Notes: generated by a model not told the origin, from the sequence alone. Shown: positions 8,706-15,981, numbered from the stretch's first letter. The stretch: DNA of 64,000 bases from Pectobacterium atrosepticum (GCA_019056595.1 CP036163.1:1240001-1304000); one strand, 5' to 3'. Translations and numbers: made by a program.

Positions 8706-8880
8706 GTTCACCCTCCGCTACCGGCTGGTTAAAGGTGCGGTGCAAGCAGTCCAGCCGCTCCGACAGAACAAAGGTCAGCACCTCTTTCACCTGGGACTGA
8801 TCCAACTCAACCAGCGCATACGCCAGCGCCCGGCATTGGTCGATGATTTCTTCCAGATCCAACGGCGTGTTATCAAACAT
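8698..8880 (-). CDS. Small P4-type operon protein (60 residues), unknown function
   Basis: The product begins MFDNTPLDLEEIIDQCRALA and is acidic and probably helical throughout. GAGGGG lies 7 bases upstream of the ATG at 8880, a convincing start. The reading frame also extends upstream as one long open frame to 9429, but that extension crosses the immunity RNA region and has no ribosome site, so I annotate only the short gene. The start overlaps the end of the Icd-like gene by 8 bp (ATGTTTGA), implying translational coupling. Confidence 0.7.
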   Translation of the reverse strand: MFDNTPLDLEEIIDQCRALAYALVELDQSQVKEVLTFVLSERLDCLHRTFNQPVAEGEHD

Positions 8881-9070
8881 GACGCGCCCCCTCAACCGGC
8901 AGACGGCCAGCAAAAGCGAGTACATAGTCACGCGCCAGCAGACGGCGGGCGCTGCGTTCATTCGGGGCAATAACGGTTTCACGGTGCGGAACGGCGTGAA
9001 CATCAGCACGGCGCACAGCCAGAAATAAAAAGACAAATTCGGGGTGAGTATAGCCAGGGGTCGTTGACAT
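8873..9070 (-). CDS. Icd/Kil-like host cell-division inhibitor family protein
   Basis: The 65-residue product contains HPEFVFLFLAVRRAD, HAVPHRETVIA and ARRLLARDYVLAFAGRLP, matching proteins annotated as Icd-like in P4-type elements. P4 kil and the P1/P7 icd genes block cell division when expressed. GGAG lies 8 bases before the ATG at 9070. This ribosome site is part of the CTACTGGAG block complementary to the upstream antisense (seqB-like) segment, so translation as well as transcription may be repressed by the immunity RNA. It is the first gene after the RNA region, the same place as kil in P4. Confidence 0.72.
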   Translation of the reverse strand: MSTTPGYTHPEFVFLFLAVRRADVHAVPHRETVIAPNERSARRLLARDYVLAFAGRLPVEGARHV

Positions 9071-9080
9071 GCGTCAATCT

Positions 9081-9341
9081 CCAGTAGATAGCAAAACTTG
9101 CTACCACCAGAGCTGCAAATCTCTTGAATGGTGGTAGCCCAGACGGGGTTTGCAGTACCGGCTCTACTGGATACCGGCCAGCCCGAAAGCTGCCCCGCCT
9201 GAGCCACCATTGATTCGGTACGGAATAATGCCGTAGAAAATGGGTGCACAAAGGCTACGACACAAAAAAAGACGCAAGGCGCGTCTGGTGTCGCCAGTAG
9301 AATACACGGGCTGCAAATCCCGATTGCCGATTTTGCGGCAA
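9081..9341 (-). ncRNA. P4-type antisense immunity RNA region (CI-like; seqA/seqB/seqC)
   Basis: Read on the minus strand, a leader from about 9341 contains the hairpin TTGCCG/CGGCAA, then a seqA-like block (9322-9294: TTTGCAG ... TCTACTGG) and an intrinsic terminator (9286-9264). Next comes a seqB-like block (9170-9144: CCAGTAGA ... CTGCAAA) complementary to seqA. A seqC-like block (9123-9081) repeats TTTGCAG ... CTACTGG. P4 immunity works this way: CI RNA carries seqB and pairs with seqA and seqC in the nascent transcript to cause early termination. The arms GCTACCACC (9100-9108) and GGTGGTAGC (9130-9138) form a further stem. The exact RNA ends cannot be read from sequence. Confidence 0.75.
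9264..9286 (-). terminator. Attenuator terminator in the immunity leader
   Basis: On the minus strand AGACGC and GCGTCT form a stem with a 5-base loop, followed by seven T. It lies downstream of the seqA-like block and before any gene of the operon, the right place to stop the transcript in the immune state. Confidence 0.8.
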
Positions 9342-9348
9342 CGCGAAA

Positions 9349-9378
9349 ACTATACCCCGCGTATTCTGGCGACAGCAA
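9349..9378 (-). promoter_or_regulatory. Candidate promoter of the satellite replication operon / immunity RNA
   Basis: On the minus strand TTGCTG (9378-9373) and TATAGT (9354-9349) are separated by 18 bp. Initiation would fall near 9341. The predicted transcript then begins just before the first hairpin and the seqA-like block. The match is good but not perfect. Confidence 0.6.
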
Positions 9379-9480
9379 GCAATTTTTATCCGAATCCCCG
9401 TGATTGACCGGGTGTGTTATCGCGTACATAGTGTTTCCTGCTCAGTGACGAGCCATGACGTTAGATGACAAGGGAGTGTT

Positions 9481-9510
9481 ACCCGGTGCCTGCCGCACCG
9501 GGTATTTTTT
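9481..9510 (+). terminator. Hairpin terminator between capsid module and replication operon
   Basis: ACCCGGTGC (9481-9489) and GCACCGGGT (9495-9503) form a 9-bp stem with a 5-base loop, followed by ATTTTTT on the plus strand. The U-run is correct only for plus-strand transcripts; on the minus strand the hairpin sits just after the capsid scaffold gene without a T-run. Confidence 0.65.
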
Positions 9511-9518
9511 GCCTGCGT

Positions 9519-10028
9519 TTAGCCGCCTGAAATCGCGGAATACCAGCCGGACGGTGGCAGCGAAAACTGACAGGGGATCGGCTGACTGAGTCGGCCACGT
9601 TTCCCCCGGCGTGAGAAATACCCGCGATTAACGCTAAAACGCAGACGATCCGTTCCCACACTGGCGGGGCTATCCGTTACCGCCAACCCACTGAGATAAA
9701 ACCGTCCGGCTTCGGGGAAATCCTCTTCAATCTCAATCGAGCAAAACAGCTTTTGCCCTTTCTCGTTGTAGCTGACCAGTTGCGACGTGGGACGGATACG
9801 CACAAACAACCGGGATTCACCATCGATAACCTCATGTTTCACGGCCAACACTTCCCCCAGGTTATCGCCCGTGCGCTTGTGTTCTCCCCAAATCAGCGCG
9901 GTATAACGTGACGGGTTGTAGGTCGCGCCCATGTCTTTTAGCCAGGCCGGATCGATATAGCGTCCGTCAATGGTGACGCCCTCGGTGGCCACGCAAAACC
10001 AGCCGGTAGTTAACTGTGAATCGTTCAT
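9519..10028 (-). CDS. gpO-like capsid protease/scaffold, short form
   Basis: The product (about 169 residues) resembles the N-terminal protease part of P2 gpO (Phage_GPO), from GWFCVATEGVTIDGRYI through ALIWGEHKRTG to YLSGLAVTDSPASVGTDRL. A plausible catalytic triad is visible: Asp in TIDGR, His in WGEHKR and Ser in the DSPAS block. P2 gpO is about 284 residues, so the C-terminal scaffolding half is absent, replaced by a short basic and hydrophobic tail. The ATG at 10028 is chosen because GAGGGAG lies just before it; the GTG at 10040 includes that ribosome site. It sits directly downstream of the capsid gene. Confidence 0.75.
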   Translation of the reverse strand: MNDSQLTTGWFCVATEGVTIDGRYIDPAWLKDMGATYNPSRYTALIWGEHKRTGDNLGEVLAVKHEVIDGESRLFVRIRPTSQLVSYNEKGQKLFCSIEIEEDFPEAGRFYLSGLAVTDSPASVGTDRLRFSVNRGYFSRRGKRGRLSQPIPCQFSLPPSGWYSAISGG

Positions 10029-10036
10029 GTTCTCCC

Positions 10037-11035
10037 TCACGGTAACAACGTAATGGCCTGCTCATCGGCGGCGGCATACAGATAACCATCCCCCAGCGCG
10101 TAGCCCTCATTACGCCAGTAGCTGTGCTCATACACGGAACGGTCATCCACAAACTCCGCCCGGAAATAGCGGCTATGCTTCTGCGTGTAGACGTGCAGGT
10201 TTTCCAGCGTGGTCACGGCCAGTCGTTTACCCGGCATAAACGGCGGAACAAAGGCAAAGCGTCCCGCTACAGAACTGGTGACCATCTGCGCGGCGGCGAG
10301 ATCCGCCGGACGGTCTGCCATATTGAACAACCGTAGCCGCTCCGCCGCCGCCAGCTCTGCACCGACCAACACCACCAGGCGCGGATCTTCGCGTAATCCC
10401 TCTGGTATCTTTTGGGTTATGAGGTGATTGGCCAATGCATCCAGATGTGGGAAATCGCCACCGCTCCCCAGGGTGATCGCATCCGTCAGTGCCTGGGAGC
10501 CGCCATTAAATTGTTTGGCGACGGCATGCCAGCCAAGATTGATATCTTCCCCTTTGGGATATTTGGTAGGGTTGGTTTCCGGGCTGAGAAACGCGCCATT
10601 TAGTCCAATACGCAAAATATCTAACGCCATTGCGCGTTCAAAGAACGCCGCCATCGTCCGGGTGAAGTGGTCAATCCCGCCCACATTGGCAATCAGTGAC
10701 ATTTGCTCATACGACAGCGACGCGCAGGAGTCCGTTTCAACCAGCATGTACGGCGTACCATTGACAGCCAGCGGCTTGTTAAATCGCCCTTCTAGCGCAC
10801 GCCCGGTATGCAAGCTGCTATCACCAAACGTGATCGCCTGGCCGGTTTCCTCTGCCATGTCCATCATGGTAATGCCCTGCATCATCCAACCGGATTCCAG
10901 TAAGGCAATGCGTAATTTATTTTCTGCCTCATCAGATACAGAAAAACTCTTTTTGTTATTGCTTAAATAATTCGCGCCGCGGGTAAAATTACGATGAAAT
11001 TCCCCCGCCAATGCCGGAGCATTAACGTGATGCAT
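10037..11035 (-). CDS. gpN-like P2-family major capsid protein
   Basis: This 332-residue protein matches the P2 gpN family (Phage_cap_P2) along its length: a region with YLSNNKKSFSVSDEAENKLR, then FGDSSLHTGRALEGRF, then LDILRIGLNGAF with its PNPTKYP-like continuation. P2 gpN has about 357 residues. A good ribosome site (AAGGA) lies upstream of the ATG. In a satellite lacking terminase and portal, an own capsid gene suggests that it builds or modifies its capsid and relies on the helper for the rest. It is followed 8 bp later by the short gpO-like gene. Confidence 0.85.
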   Translation of the reverse strand: MHHVNAPALAGEFHRNFTRGANYLSNNKKSFSVSDEAENKLRIALLESGWMMQGITMMDMAEETGQAITFGDSSLHTGRALEGRFNKPLAVNGTPYMLVETDSCASLSYEQMSLIANVGGIDHFTRTMAAFFERAMALDILRIGLNGAFLSPETNPTKYPKGEDINLGWHAVAKQFNGGSQALTDAITLGSGGDFPHLDALANHLITQKIPEGLREDPRLVVLVGAELAAAERLRLFNMADRPADLAAAQMVTSSVAGRFAFVPPFMPGKRLAVTTLENLHVYTQKHSRYFRAEFVDDRSVYEHSYWRNEGYALGDGYLYAAADEQAITLLP

Positions 11036-11072
11036 AAAATATCCTTTTATATGAATGGGGTAATAAGGTGAA

Positions 11073-11942
11073 TTACAGTGTGTCTCGCATCATGCGATTT
11101 TTATCTTGTTCGGCGTTCACCGTCTCGATCATTAACTCCACATAATCATTCACTGGCATGAGTTGGCGAAATAGCTCACCTTCATGGCCGTAATATAAAC
11201 TGCATAACTCAGCCTTTGCGATCCCATTACGGTTTAATTCATATTTATCTATAGGATGACGACAGAGTTTTAATATCTCCTCTACCGCTTTTTGTAATTC
11301 ATCCATCTTTGACCAGGCATAAATATGAGACTTACTGCTTAGGCCATTAGAATAGGAATCCATCCTGTAGGAATATGCAGGCAACGAGGCAACTGGCAGT
11401 TTCTCCATGACCTTGTTCATAAAACCTTTGATATTCTTTTTCAGCATCGCTTCCACAACAGGGCGCAATAAACCCAATAACCCCTGCCGCGCCTGATAGA
11501 TTAATTTAGCCTTTTCGTGATTGTCCTCCGCACGCTGCCGCTGCACTTGTAATTGTCTCAATGCCTCTTTCATCGAGACAAGGCCTTGCCGGGTATCAAG
11601 TACATTGTGATTAGGATTAGGATTAGGATTATCCGCTTCACCACCGTAGCGGAGAACGCCTTGATGGGCTTCATTAAACGCTTCCTGTGCCGCCTCACAA
11701 ATCGCCGTACCACGCTCAATCAGGAAGTTGATTTCGTCCGGGTCACACATGTAGCTGGGCATGTTATAGCCCGTCAGCGTTTCCAACTCGGCTAATGAAC
11801 GCTCCATTTTAAACAGGCGATAAATCTCAATGACGCGGATCGCATAACCGCCATCCCCGTATTTAGGTTCAAATGGAACCAGCTGATAAGCCGAAATGAC
11901 ATTCAAGGTTTTATCATATTTACAGCGTTCTATTTTTTTCAT
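11073..11942 (-). CDS. Unknown satellite protein, largely helical
   Basis: I do not recognise this 289-residue protein. It has a helical, partly coiled-coil-like middle (MKEALRQLQVQRQRAEDNHEK region), a low-complexity PNPNPNPN stretch near residue 108 encoded by an ATTAGG-type hexamer repeat (11607-11632), and two basic segments. The start at 11942 is preferred because it follows the alpA stop by 4 bases with an AAGGAA, while the upstream in-frame codon at 11957 is a GTG overlapping alpA. It sits between alpA and the capsid gene in an operon-like series. A role in capsid assembly, like P4 Sid, is possible but unsupported by sequence. Confidence 0.65.
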   Translation of the reverse strand: MKKIERCKYDKTLNVISAYQLVPFEPKYGDGGYAIRVIEIYRLFKMERSLAELETLTGYNMPSYMCDPDEINFLIERGTAICEAAQEAFNEAHQGVLRYGGEADNPNPNPNHNVLDTRQGLVSMKEALRQLQVQRQRAEDNHEKAKLIYQARQGLLGLLRPVVEAMLKKNIKGFMNKVMEKLPVASLPAYSYRMDSYSNGLSSKSHIYAWSKMDELQKAVEEILKLCRHPIDKYELNRNGIAKAELCSLYYGHEGELFRQLMPVNDYVELMIETVNAEQDKNRMMRDTL

Positions 11943-11946
11943 TTCC

Positions 11947-12165
11947 TTACTCCGCACTTTTCCTATTTACCAGATTGCTATTAATCCAATCGATAATTTC
12001 CTGCTCCACCCATGCCACCGTTCTTTCCCCGATCGATACATTAAGCGGGAATCGACCATCCTTCATTCGATGATAAATCGTTGAACGAGGAAGCCCCGTT
12101 TTAGACATTACATCCCTCAGACGGATTAACCGTATCTCTTTGTTTTTAATCAATGAAGCATCCAT
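11947..12165 (-). CDS. AlpA-family transcriptional regulator
   Basis: The product (about 72 residues) has the AlpA winged-helix signature IRLIRLRDVMSKTGLPRSTIYHRMKDGRFP followed by a conserved Trp (VAWVEQEIIDWI). AlpA-type proteins act as activators and excisionase-like directionality factors in satellites and cryptic prophages. The start at 12165 has AAGG 7 bases upstream; two other in-frame starts (12171, 12180) are possible. It is the gene closest to attR, fitting a role in excision. Confidence 0.85.
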   Translation of the reverse strand: MDASLIKNKEIRLIRLRDVMSKTGLPRSTIYHRMKDGRFPLNVSIGERTVAWVEQEIIDWINSNLVNRKSAE

Positions 12166-12330
12166 AGCCATACCTTCCACACATTTATTTGAGATGCACG
12201 TTCCCTCTGAGATTAATTCAGATTCAAAAGGAGTTCGTAAGATGTATATAGATTTACATGGCGGGATTTTGTTGTAAATAGGGGTAGTCAGGTGAGAGTC
12301 ATTATTTAAAGGTCTAATAATTCATATTGG

Positions 12331-12380
12331 CATATATTCAGCAATATTCAGTAATATCCAGTAATATCCAGTAATATTCG
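12331..12380. repeat. Tandem 10-bp repeats near attR
   Basis: Five tandem 10-base units occur: CATATATTCA, GCAATATTCA, GTAATATCCA, GTAATATCCA, GTAATATTCG. A 10-base period places each unit on the same face of the helix. They lie about 150 bp upstream of alpA and 145 bp from attR, so they could be AlpA operators or recombination accessory sites (inferred). The rest of 12181-12667 is AT-rich without genes, apart from attR. Confidence 0.8.
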
Positions 12381-12525
12381 TCCTAGAAGCACCAATGGTA
12401 ACAAAATGTAAAAAAAAGATAGTGCCCGAGAATTACACATCTTTGAAAATAAGTATAAGAGCATGTATAGTAAAATTTATCGAACGACAAAAACTAAATT
12501 AAAAACAATAAATTAAACCATAAAA

Positions 12526-12548
12526 TCGATTCCTGCTGGGGACACCAT
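12526..12548. repeat. attR: tRNA 3'-end core, right copy
   Basis: Identical over 23 bp to 717-739 (argW T-arm to CCA). The preceding sequence is not tRNA-like, so this is the duplicated fragment left by integration and marks the right end of the satellite. Confidence 0.92.
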
Positions 12549-12667
12549 TCACACGTCTAAAAGCCCTTAATAAACTCTATTTTTCCCTATAAAATCATAA
12601 AATTAAATCATATACGTTGTCGGCTAAAAACTACGATGTTGTACCAACATAGGTATAAGAATGCCGC

Positions 12668-12970
12668 TTATCGTCGGCTTGGACCGGGGAAATTATCGAC
12701 GAGTCTAATTTTGAAGTCAGGGTGAGCGTCAACAATCTGAATTTTAAAATCAGGAAAGTTATCAACAATTTTCCATTGCCCTGCTCGGTTAGCAAACGCG
12801 GTAACTTCTTCTACTCTAAGGTGTTCGTGCGCGTTGACAATCTGCACCCTATAGTCTGGAAACGAATCAACAATTTGAATTCTTCCATACACTTTAGATA
12901 CATCGACAGCAAGGGAGAATGGCGAGAAAAGAACAGCGCAACAGAGCAATGCTAAACCTAAAGGCCTCAT
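12668..12970 (-). CDS. Secreted septoil-knot-domain protein
   Basis: This 100-residue protein has a signal peptide (about residues 1-21, LALLCCAVLFSPFSLA) followed by repeated short strands of the type IVDSFPDYRVQIV, KIVDNFPDFKIQIV and IRLVDNFPG. This is the pattern of the 7(1) septoil knot domain as I recall the family; no function is known to me. It lies immediately outside attR, so it belongs to the host chromosome or to an older insertion. Confidence 0.7.
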   Translation of the reverse strand: MRPLGLALLCCAVLFSPFSLAVDVSKVYGRIQIVDSFPDYRVQIVNAHEHLRVEEVTAFANRAGQWKIVDNFPDFKIQIVDAHPDFKIRLVDNFPGPSRR

Positions 12971-13082
12971 ATTTATTTCCTTGATTTATATATATTCCTG
13001 AAGATTATTTCATGGTAACTATCTGATTTTGTCAATATAGATAGATGCTTACACGACGTTAATCTAACAATACGGAGGTTAT

Positions 13083-13532
13083 ATGGAATGGCGCGATATC
13101 TCGCTTCGTCTGGCTACGCCGGAGGACGAGCGGTTCCTGTTTGAGCTTCGCCGTGCGGCGATGGATGAACATCTTCAAAGAGCTGGCGTTATTGCTGATG
13201 ATTTGGCGCACTGGCAGCGAATAAAATATCATTATAATGACGCCTATATTGTGCTGATGGGGTCTCAACGCATTGGATTATTCAAACGACATAAAGGCGA
13301 CAATGCGTGGATTATTATACAAATCCAGATTTTACCGGCCTACCAGGGACAGGGCATCGCGGCGTGGTTATTAAAAACATTTTTACAGCAAGCGGATGAA
13401 GCCAATGTCCCCGTTACGCTGAGTGTTTTGAAAGGCAACAGGGCAATAACGCTCTACCAACGTTTAGGTTTTAAGATCGTTGATAGCTCTGCTAGTGCAT
13501 TAAAGATGAAGCGCAGCCAACGTTTACTATAA
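13083..13532 (+). CDS. GNAT-family N-acetyltransferase
   Basis: The 149-residue protein is a single GNAT domain. The acetyl-CoA-binding motif is visible as QILPAYQGQGIAAWLL (about residues 83-98), and a C-terminal SVLKGNRAITLYQRLGFKIV block is typical of the family. A ribosome site (GGAGG) precedes the ATG. The substrate cannot be judged from sequence. It is transcribed alone and convergent with nip. Confidence 0.85.
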   Translation: MEWRDISLRLATPEDERFLFELRRAAMDEHLQRAGVIADDLAHWQRIKYHYNDAYIVLMGSQRIGLFKRHKGDNAWIIIQIQILPAYQGQGIAAWLLKTFLQQADEANVPVTLSVLKGNRAITLYQRLGFKIVDSSASALKMKRSQRLL

Positions 13533-13694
13533 TTTTAGAGTGTCATCCCCTTCGTAGGGTAAATATCTTTCCTGTCCGCTATTTCTCCGATGCTATTTCT
13601 CATGCATTACGTCCCCAATCAGTAATGAGAAGCCAACATTAAAAGGTTTCAATACATTGAGAAGCGCAAAACAGGAAAATACCCCACAATAGAA

Positions 13695-13718
13695 AGAGGT
13701 ATGTTTGAGCATACCTCT
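13695..13718 (-). terminator. Terminator-like hairpin after nip
   Basis: AGAGGTATG (13695-13703) pairs with CATACCTCT (13710-13718). It lies just past the nip stop codon on the minus strand. The following T-run is weak, so it may also serve the convergent acetyltransferase gene. Confidence 0.55.
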
Positions 13719-13728
13719 CTTATCATGA

Positions 13729-14520
13729 TTATTTCGATACTGTTATACTGGCATCTGTAAATTCTGGGTAACCGGCCGGGCGGCCATTATTCAGGTTAGT
13801 CAGGAAATTCCCGTCTTTAAGAGGAATCGAAGCTGAACCATAATCAAACGCATTTAATAGGTTACGCAACTCTTGATTATTAATACCATCGCCAAGCATT
13901 GAGTACCAGCTGATAAGATCTGGCGTGACAAATTTTCTATACGGATTTTCCGCTTGTTCATTCGTTTTAGAAAAGCGGAAAGCATGGGTTAATGGTCCAT
14001 CTTTGTGATAAGAAAATTTCAGATGACCATCCTGCTTGTCGATACTCGACGCCTCTTTGGTCGTTAACTTACCATGTGCACTGTAGCTACCGTGCGTCAC
14101 CACACCATTTTTAGTCCAAATAGCCACATGTTCCCAATCATGGCGGTGGCCTGAATTTACACCATTCAGTATCTGGTCTTTTAAAAAGTAGAGCGCATAG
14201 AAGCTACCGCAATAACGAGATCCAGCAGAATTAACACAGGCGTATCGATGCAATGTATTTGACGAGTCGAGAAAGTTACTCCATCGGCACCCACCCGTTA
14301 TATTTCCTGATGGTTTCAACCCTCCATTCTGTACGCCGCTACGACTTACTCCAGCGCTAGGAAGGCAACCATCTGTATCAAAATCAAATACAGGCGCAAT
14401 GGCTCGTGCATCAATTCCGGATGGCAACGCTTGGTTCAATTTAGGGAAATTATCTGCATGTGAAGAAAAAGTGGCGAACAACATTGAGAATACTAGAATC
14501 GTTTTCTTTCCTGAAAGCAT
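13729..14520 (-). CDS. nip: Necrosis-inducing Nep1-like protein Nip
   Basis: The 263-residue product has a signal peptide (MLSGKKTILVFSMLFATFSSHA) and an NPP1 domain with the diagnostic GHRHDWEHVAIW motif (near residue 125). The His, Asp and Glu of this motif bind the divalent metal needed for membrane attack. Nep1-like proteins are cytolytic to dicot cells, and Pectobacterium Nip is reported to be a type II secretion client, encoded here 10-25 kb from the out genes. The start at 14520 is chosen because GGAG lies at the right distance (AAAGGAGTTAAT before ATG) and it opens on the signal peptide. The in-frame upstream extension to 14643 is not supported. Confidence 0.93.
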   Translation of the reverse strand: MLSGKKTILVFSMLFATFSSHADNFPKLNQALPSGIDARAIAPVFDFDTDGCLPSAGVSRSGVQNGGLKPSGNITGGCRWSNFLDSSNTLHRYACVNSAGSRYCGSFYALYFLKDQILNGVNSGHRHDWEHVAIWTKNGVVTHGSYSAHGKLTTKEASSIDKQDGHLKFSYHKDGPLTHAFRFSKTNEQAENPYRKFVTPDLISWYSMLGDGINNQELRNLLNAFDYGSASIPLKDGNFLTNLNNGRPAGYPEFTDASITVSK

Positions 14521-14713
14521 ATTAACTCCTTTGGCAACGGATAGTCCTTTTAAAATCAACACTATCAATAGTAAAAAATGTAACCATAATGAAAGTGTAG
14601 GAAGGAATACTTTTAACAAGAAAGAGGGGGAAGTAAAAATCATTTATTTACAACAATAAATCATTGTATATTTAGCCTGCAAAATAATGCATGTGATTTA
14701 TATATAATAAATC

Positions 14714-14745
14714 AGTAAAGATCCTAACCCGTTAGGATCTTTACT
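14714..14745 (-). terminator. Terminator after the 14741-15502 gene
   Basis: A 15-bp perfect inverted repeat, AGTAAAGATCCTAAC (14714-14728) and GTTAGGATCTTTACT (14731-14745), overlaps the stop codon of the gene on the minus strand. The downstream sequence is T-rich rather than a clean T-run. Confidence 0.65.
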
Positions 14746-15502
14746 CGCTAACCACGTCATAATGCTGGTTGCCTGCATCAAAACGGTATTCCAATAGAAT
14801 ATCGCCTCCACCATGGGAATAGCAGTTCAGCGTAATGCTATGGTTATCTACACCGTTCTCAATATTCATATAAATTGGTGTCATGAAAAAACCAAACTGG
14901 CATTGCTGAAAATCAGGTTTGAGAAGTTGATCGACATTGCCGCTCTTCTTATTGATCGCCTTGATTCCCTCAACAACCATCCCTGTATCGCTGTTTTGAT
15001 ACACCCCAACGAAGCTATGCGTCGCCGTTTGTCCCCAGAAAGGAATATCAACCTGCCCTTCTAGCTTTGCGGGTTGCTCGCTATCGTCAAAGGATGCCAC
15101 ACGCCGTAAACTAACATCATAACGTGCCTTTCCGTTTGACCACTCGCCACGGAGTTCTTCCCCTATTTCCGTCAATTTAAACGGGCAGTGGGTTGTATCG
15201 ATACCGGACTTAACGCCCTCAATGATATATTTATCATAATCCTGCGGGGAGTGGATTTCGCAGATCTCAAGCGACGTTTCCGTGAGTCGTCCATACAGAG
15301 GAATCGGCGCTCGGTATTTATCGTAAAAATAGCTCCCGAGAAGATTTTTATCTTGGTCTGAGCTGTATTTCTGCAATGAAAAATGTACTGGATAAGGCCC
15401 AATGTGGCCTTCGTAATTGCTTACGACATACCAGCCAGCATGCGCTTCCCATGTTGCCGTCAACAGTCCACAGGCTATTAAGGTTGATACTGCTAATCTC
15501 AT
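14741..15502 (-). CDS. Secreted protein of unknown function
   Basis: The 253-residue protein starts MRLAVSTLIACGLLTATWEAHA, a clear signal peptide with an AHA cleavage site; AAGGTG is well placed before the ATG at 15502. The mature part is a probable beta-rich domain with Cys residues in EICEIHS, THCPFKL, QQCQFGF and LNCYSHG that could form two disulfides. I do not recognise the family. A periplasmic or type II-exported role is possible. It lies upstream of nip in the same direction but is separated from it by a strong hairpin. Confidence 0.7.
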   Translation of the reverse strand: MRLAVSTLIACGLLTATWEAHAGWYVVSNYEGHIGPYPVHFSLQKYSSDQDKNLLGSYFYDKYRAPIPLYGRLTETSLEICEIHSPQDYDKYIIEGVKSGIDTTHCPFKLTEIGEELRGEWSNGKARYDVSLRRVASFDDSEQPAKLEGQVDIPFWGQTATHSFVGVYQNSDTGMVVEGIKAINKKSGNVDQLLKPDFQQCQFGFFMTPIYMNIENGVDNHSITLNCYSHGGGDILLEYRFDAGNQHYDVVSE

Positions 15503-15518
15503 ACATTCACCTTGTCTA

Positions 15519-15575
15519 CCCGTCATACTTCAAGCCGCATGTGCGTTGGTTTTCTGCAACTCGCGTTGTTTAGTG
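15519..15575. repeat. Short form of a Pectobacterium intergenic repeat
   Basis: Read on the minus strand this 57-bp stretch joins two ends found at 41278-41472. The sequence CTAAAC...CGAGTTGCAG resembles the left end there, and CCAACGCACATGCGGCTTGA with its GTATGACGGG continuation nearly matches the right end. The internal part of the larger copy is missing. Confidence 0.7.
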
Positions 15576-15630
15576 TATCGATCATGAAAGTGAATCGCTC
15601 AAAAGCAGCGCACAACTTCAGCATATTAAA

Positions 15631-15897
15631 CTAATCATGGTGACAGCAGGGGCAGATTTCCACCGTAGAAACCGTCATCACGGTTGTGCCCTGACAATCC
15701 CATTCAACACGGACAGGCCGATTTTCAGGCCCTGAGTAGTGCAAATACTTATCGACTGGGCTTTCCGTCATACCGGTAATCACCTCAGTAGCAATGAGAT
15801 CATCACCCGCAAATACGCGGGCTGTCGCCTGTGACGCTTCTCGCGTTTCACCTGATTGCCGATACAAATAGTTAACCGTCAGTTTAATACTGGGCAT
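15631..15897 (-). CDS. Small unknown protein with Cys/His tail
   Basis: An 88-residue product is predicted from the ATG at 15897 (MPSIKLTVNYLYRQSGETRE). It has no signal peptide or membrane segment and ends in ICPCCHHD, a Cys/His-rich tail that could bind metal. The ribosome site is weak (AAGAAG), and an in-frame start at 15981 would add 28 residues, giving a less typical beginning. I do not recognise a family. Confidence 0.5.
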   Translation of the reverse strand: MPSIKLTVNYLYRQSGETREASQATARVFAGDDLIATEVITGMTESPVDKYLHYSGPENRPVRVEWDCQGTTVMTVSTVEICPCCHHD

Positions 15898-15981
15898 AGC
15901 ACTTCTTAACAGAGCAAAGATAAGGAAAACAGTGTATCGCGTTCCCCCGCACTTGTAGAGCACATACATGGCATGAGGCAC

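Larger units (their letters stand above)
717..12548. mobile_element. P4-like phage satellite integrated in argW, with P2-type capsid genes
   Basis: The element is bounded by 23-bp direct repeats of the argW 3' end and is about 11.8 kb long, the size of P4-like satellites. It contains a P4-type integrase, AlpA, an Ogr/Delta-like activator, a P4-alpha-like primase-helicase, an Icd/Kil-like gene, a P4-type antisense immunity RNA region and an iteron array. It also has gpN-like major capsid and gpO-like protease/scaffold genes, but no terminase, portal, baseplate, tail or lysis genes. It is therefore predicted to depend on a P2-like helper for DNA packaging and tails. All genes except the integrase are on the minus strand. 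An AIPR gene occupies the integrase-proximal cargo position. Confidence 0.9.

Noticed and set aside
8698-9429. A single 243-codon protein-coding gene covering the Icd-like region
   Set aside because: The shorter genes inside have strong ribosome sites (8880 and 9070), and the upstream part coincides with the immunity RNA and its terminator.
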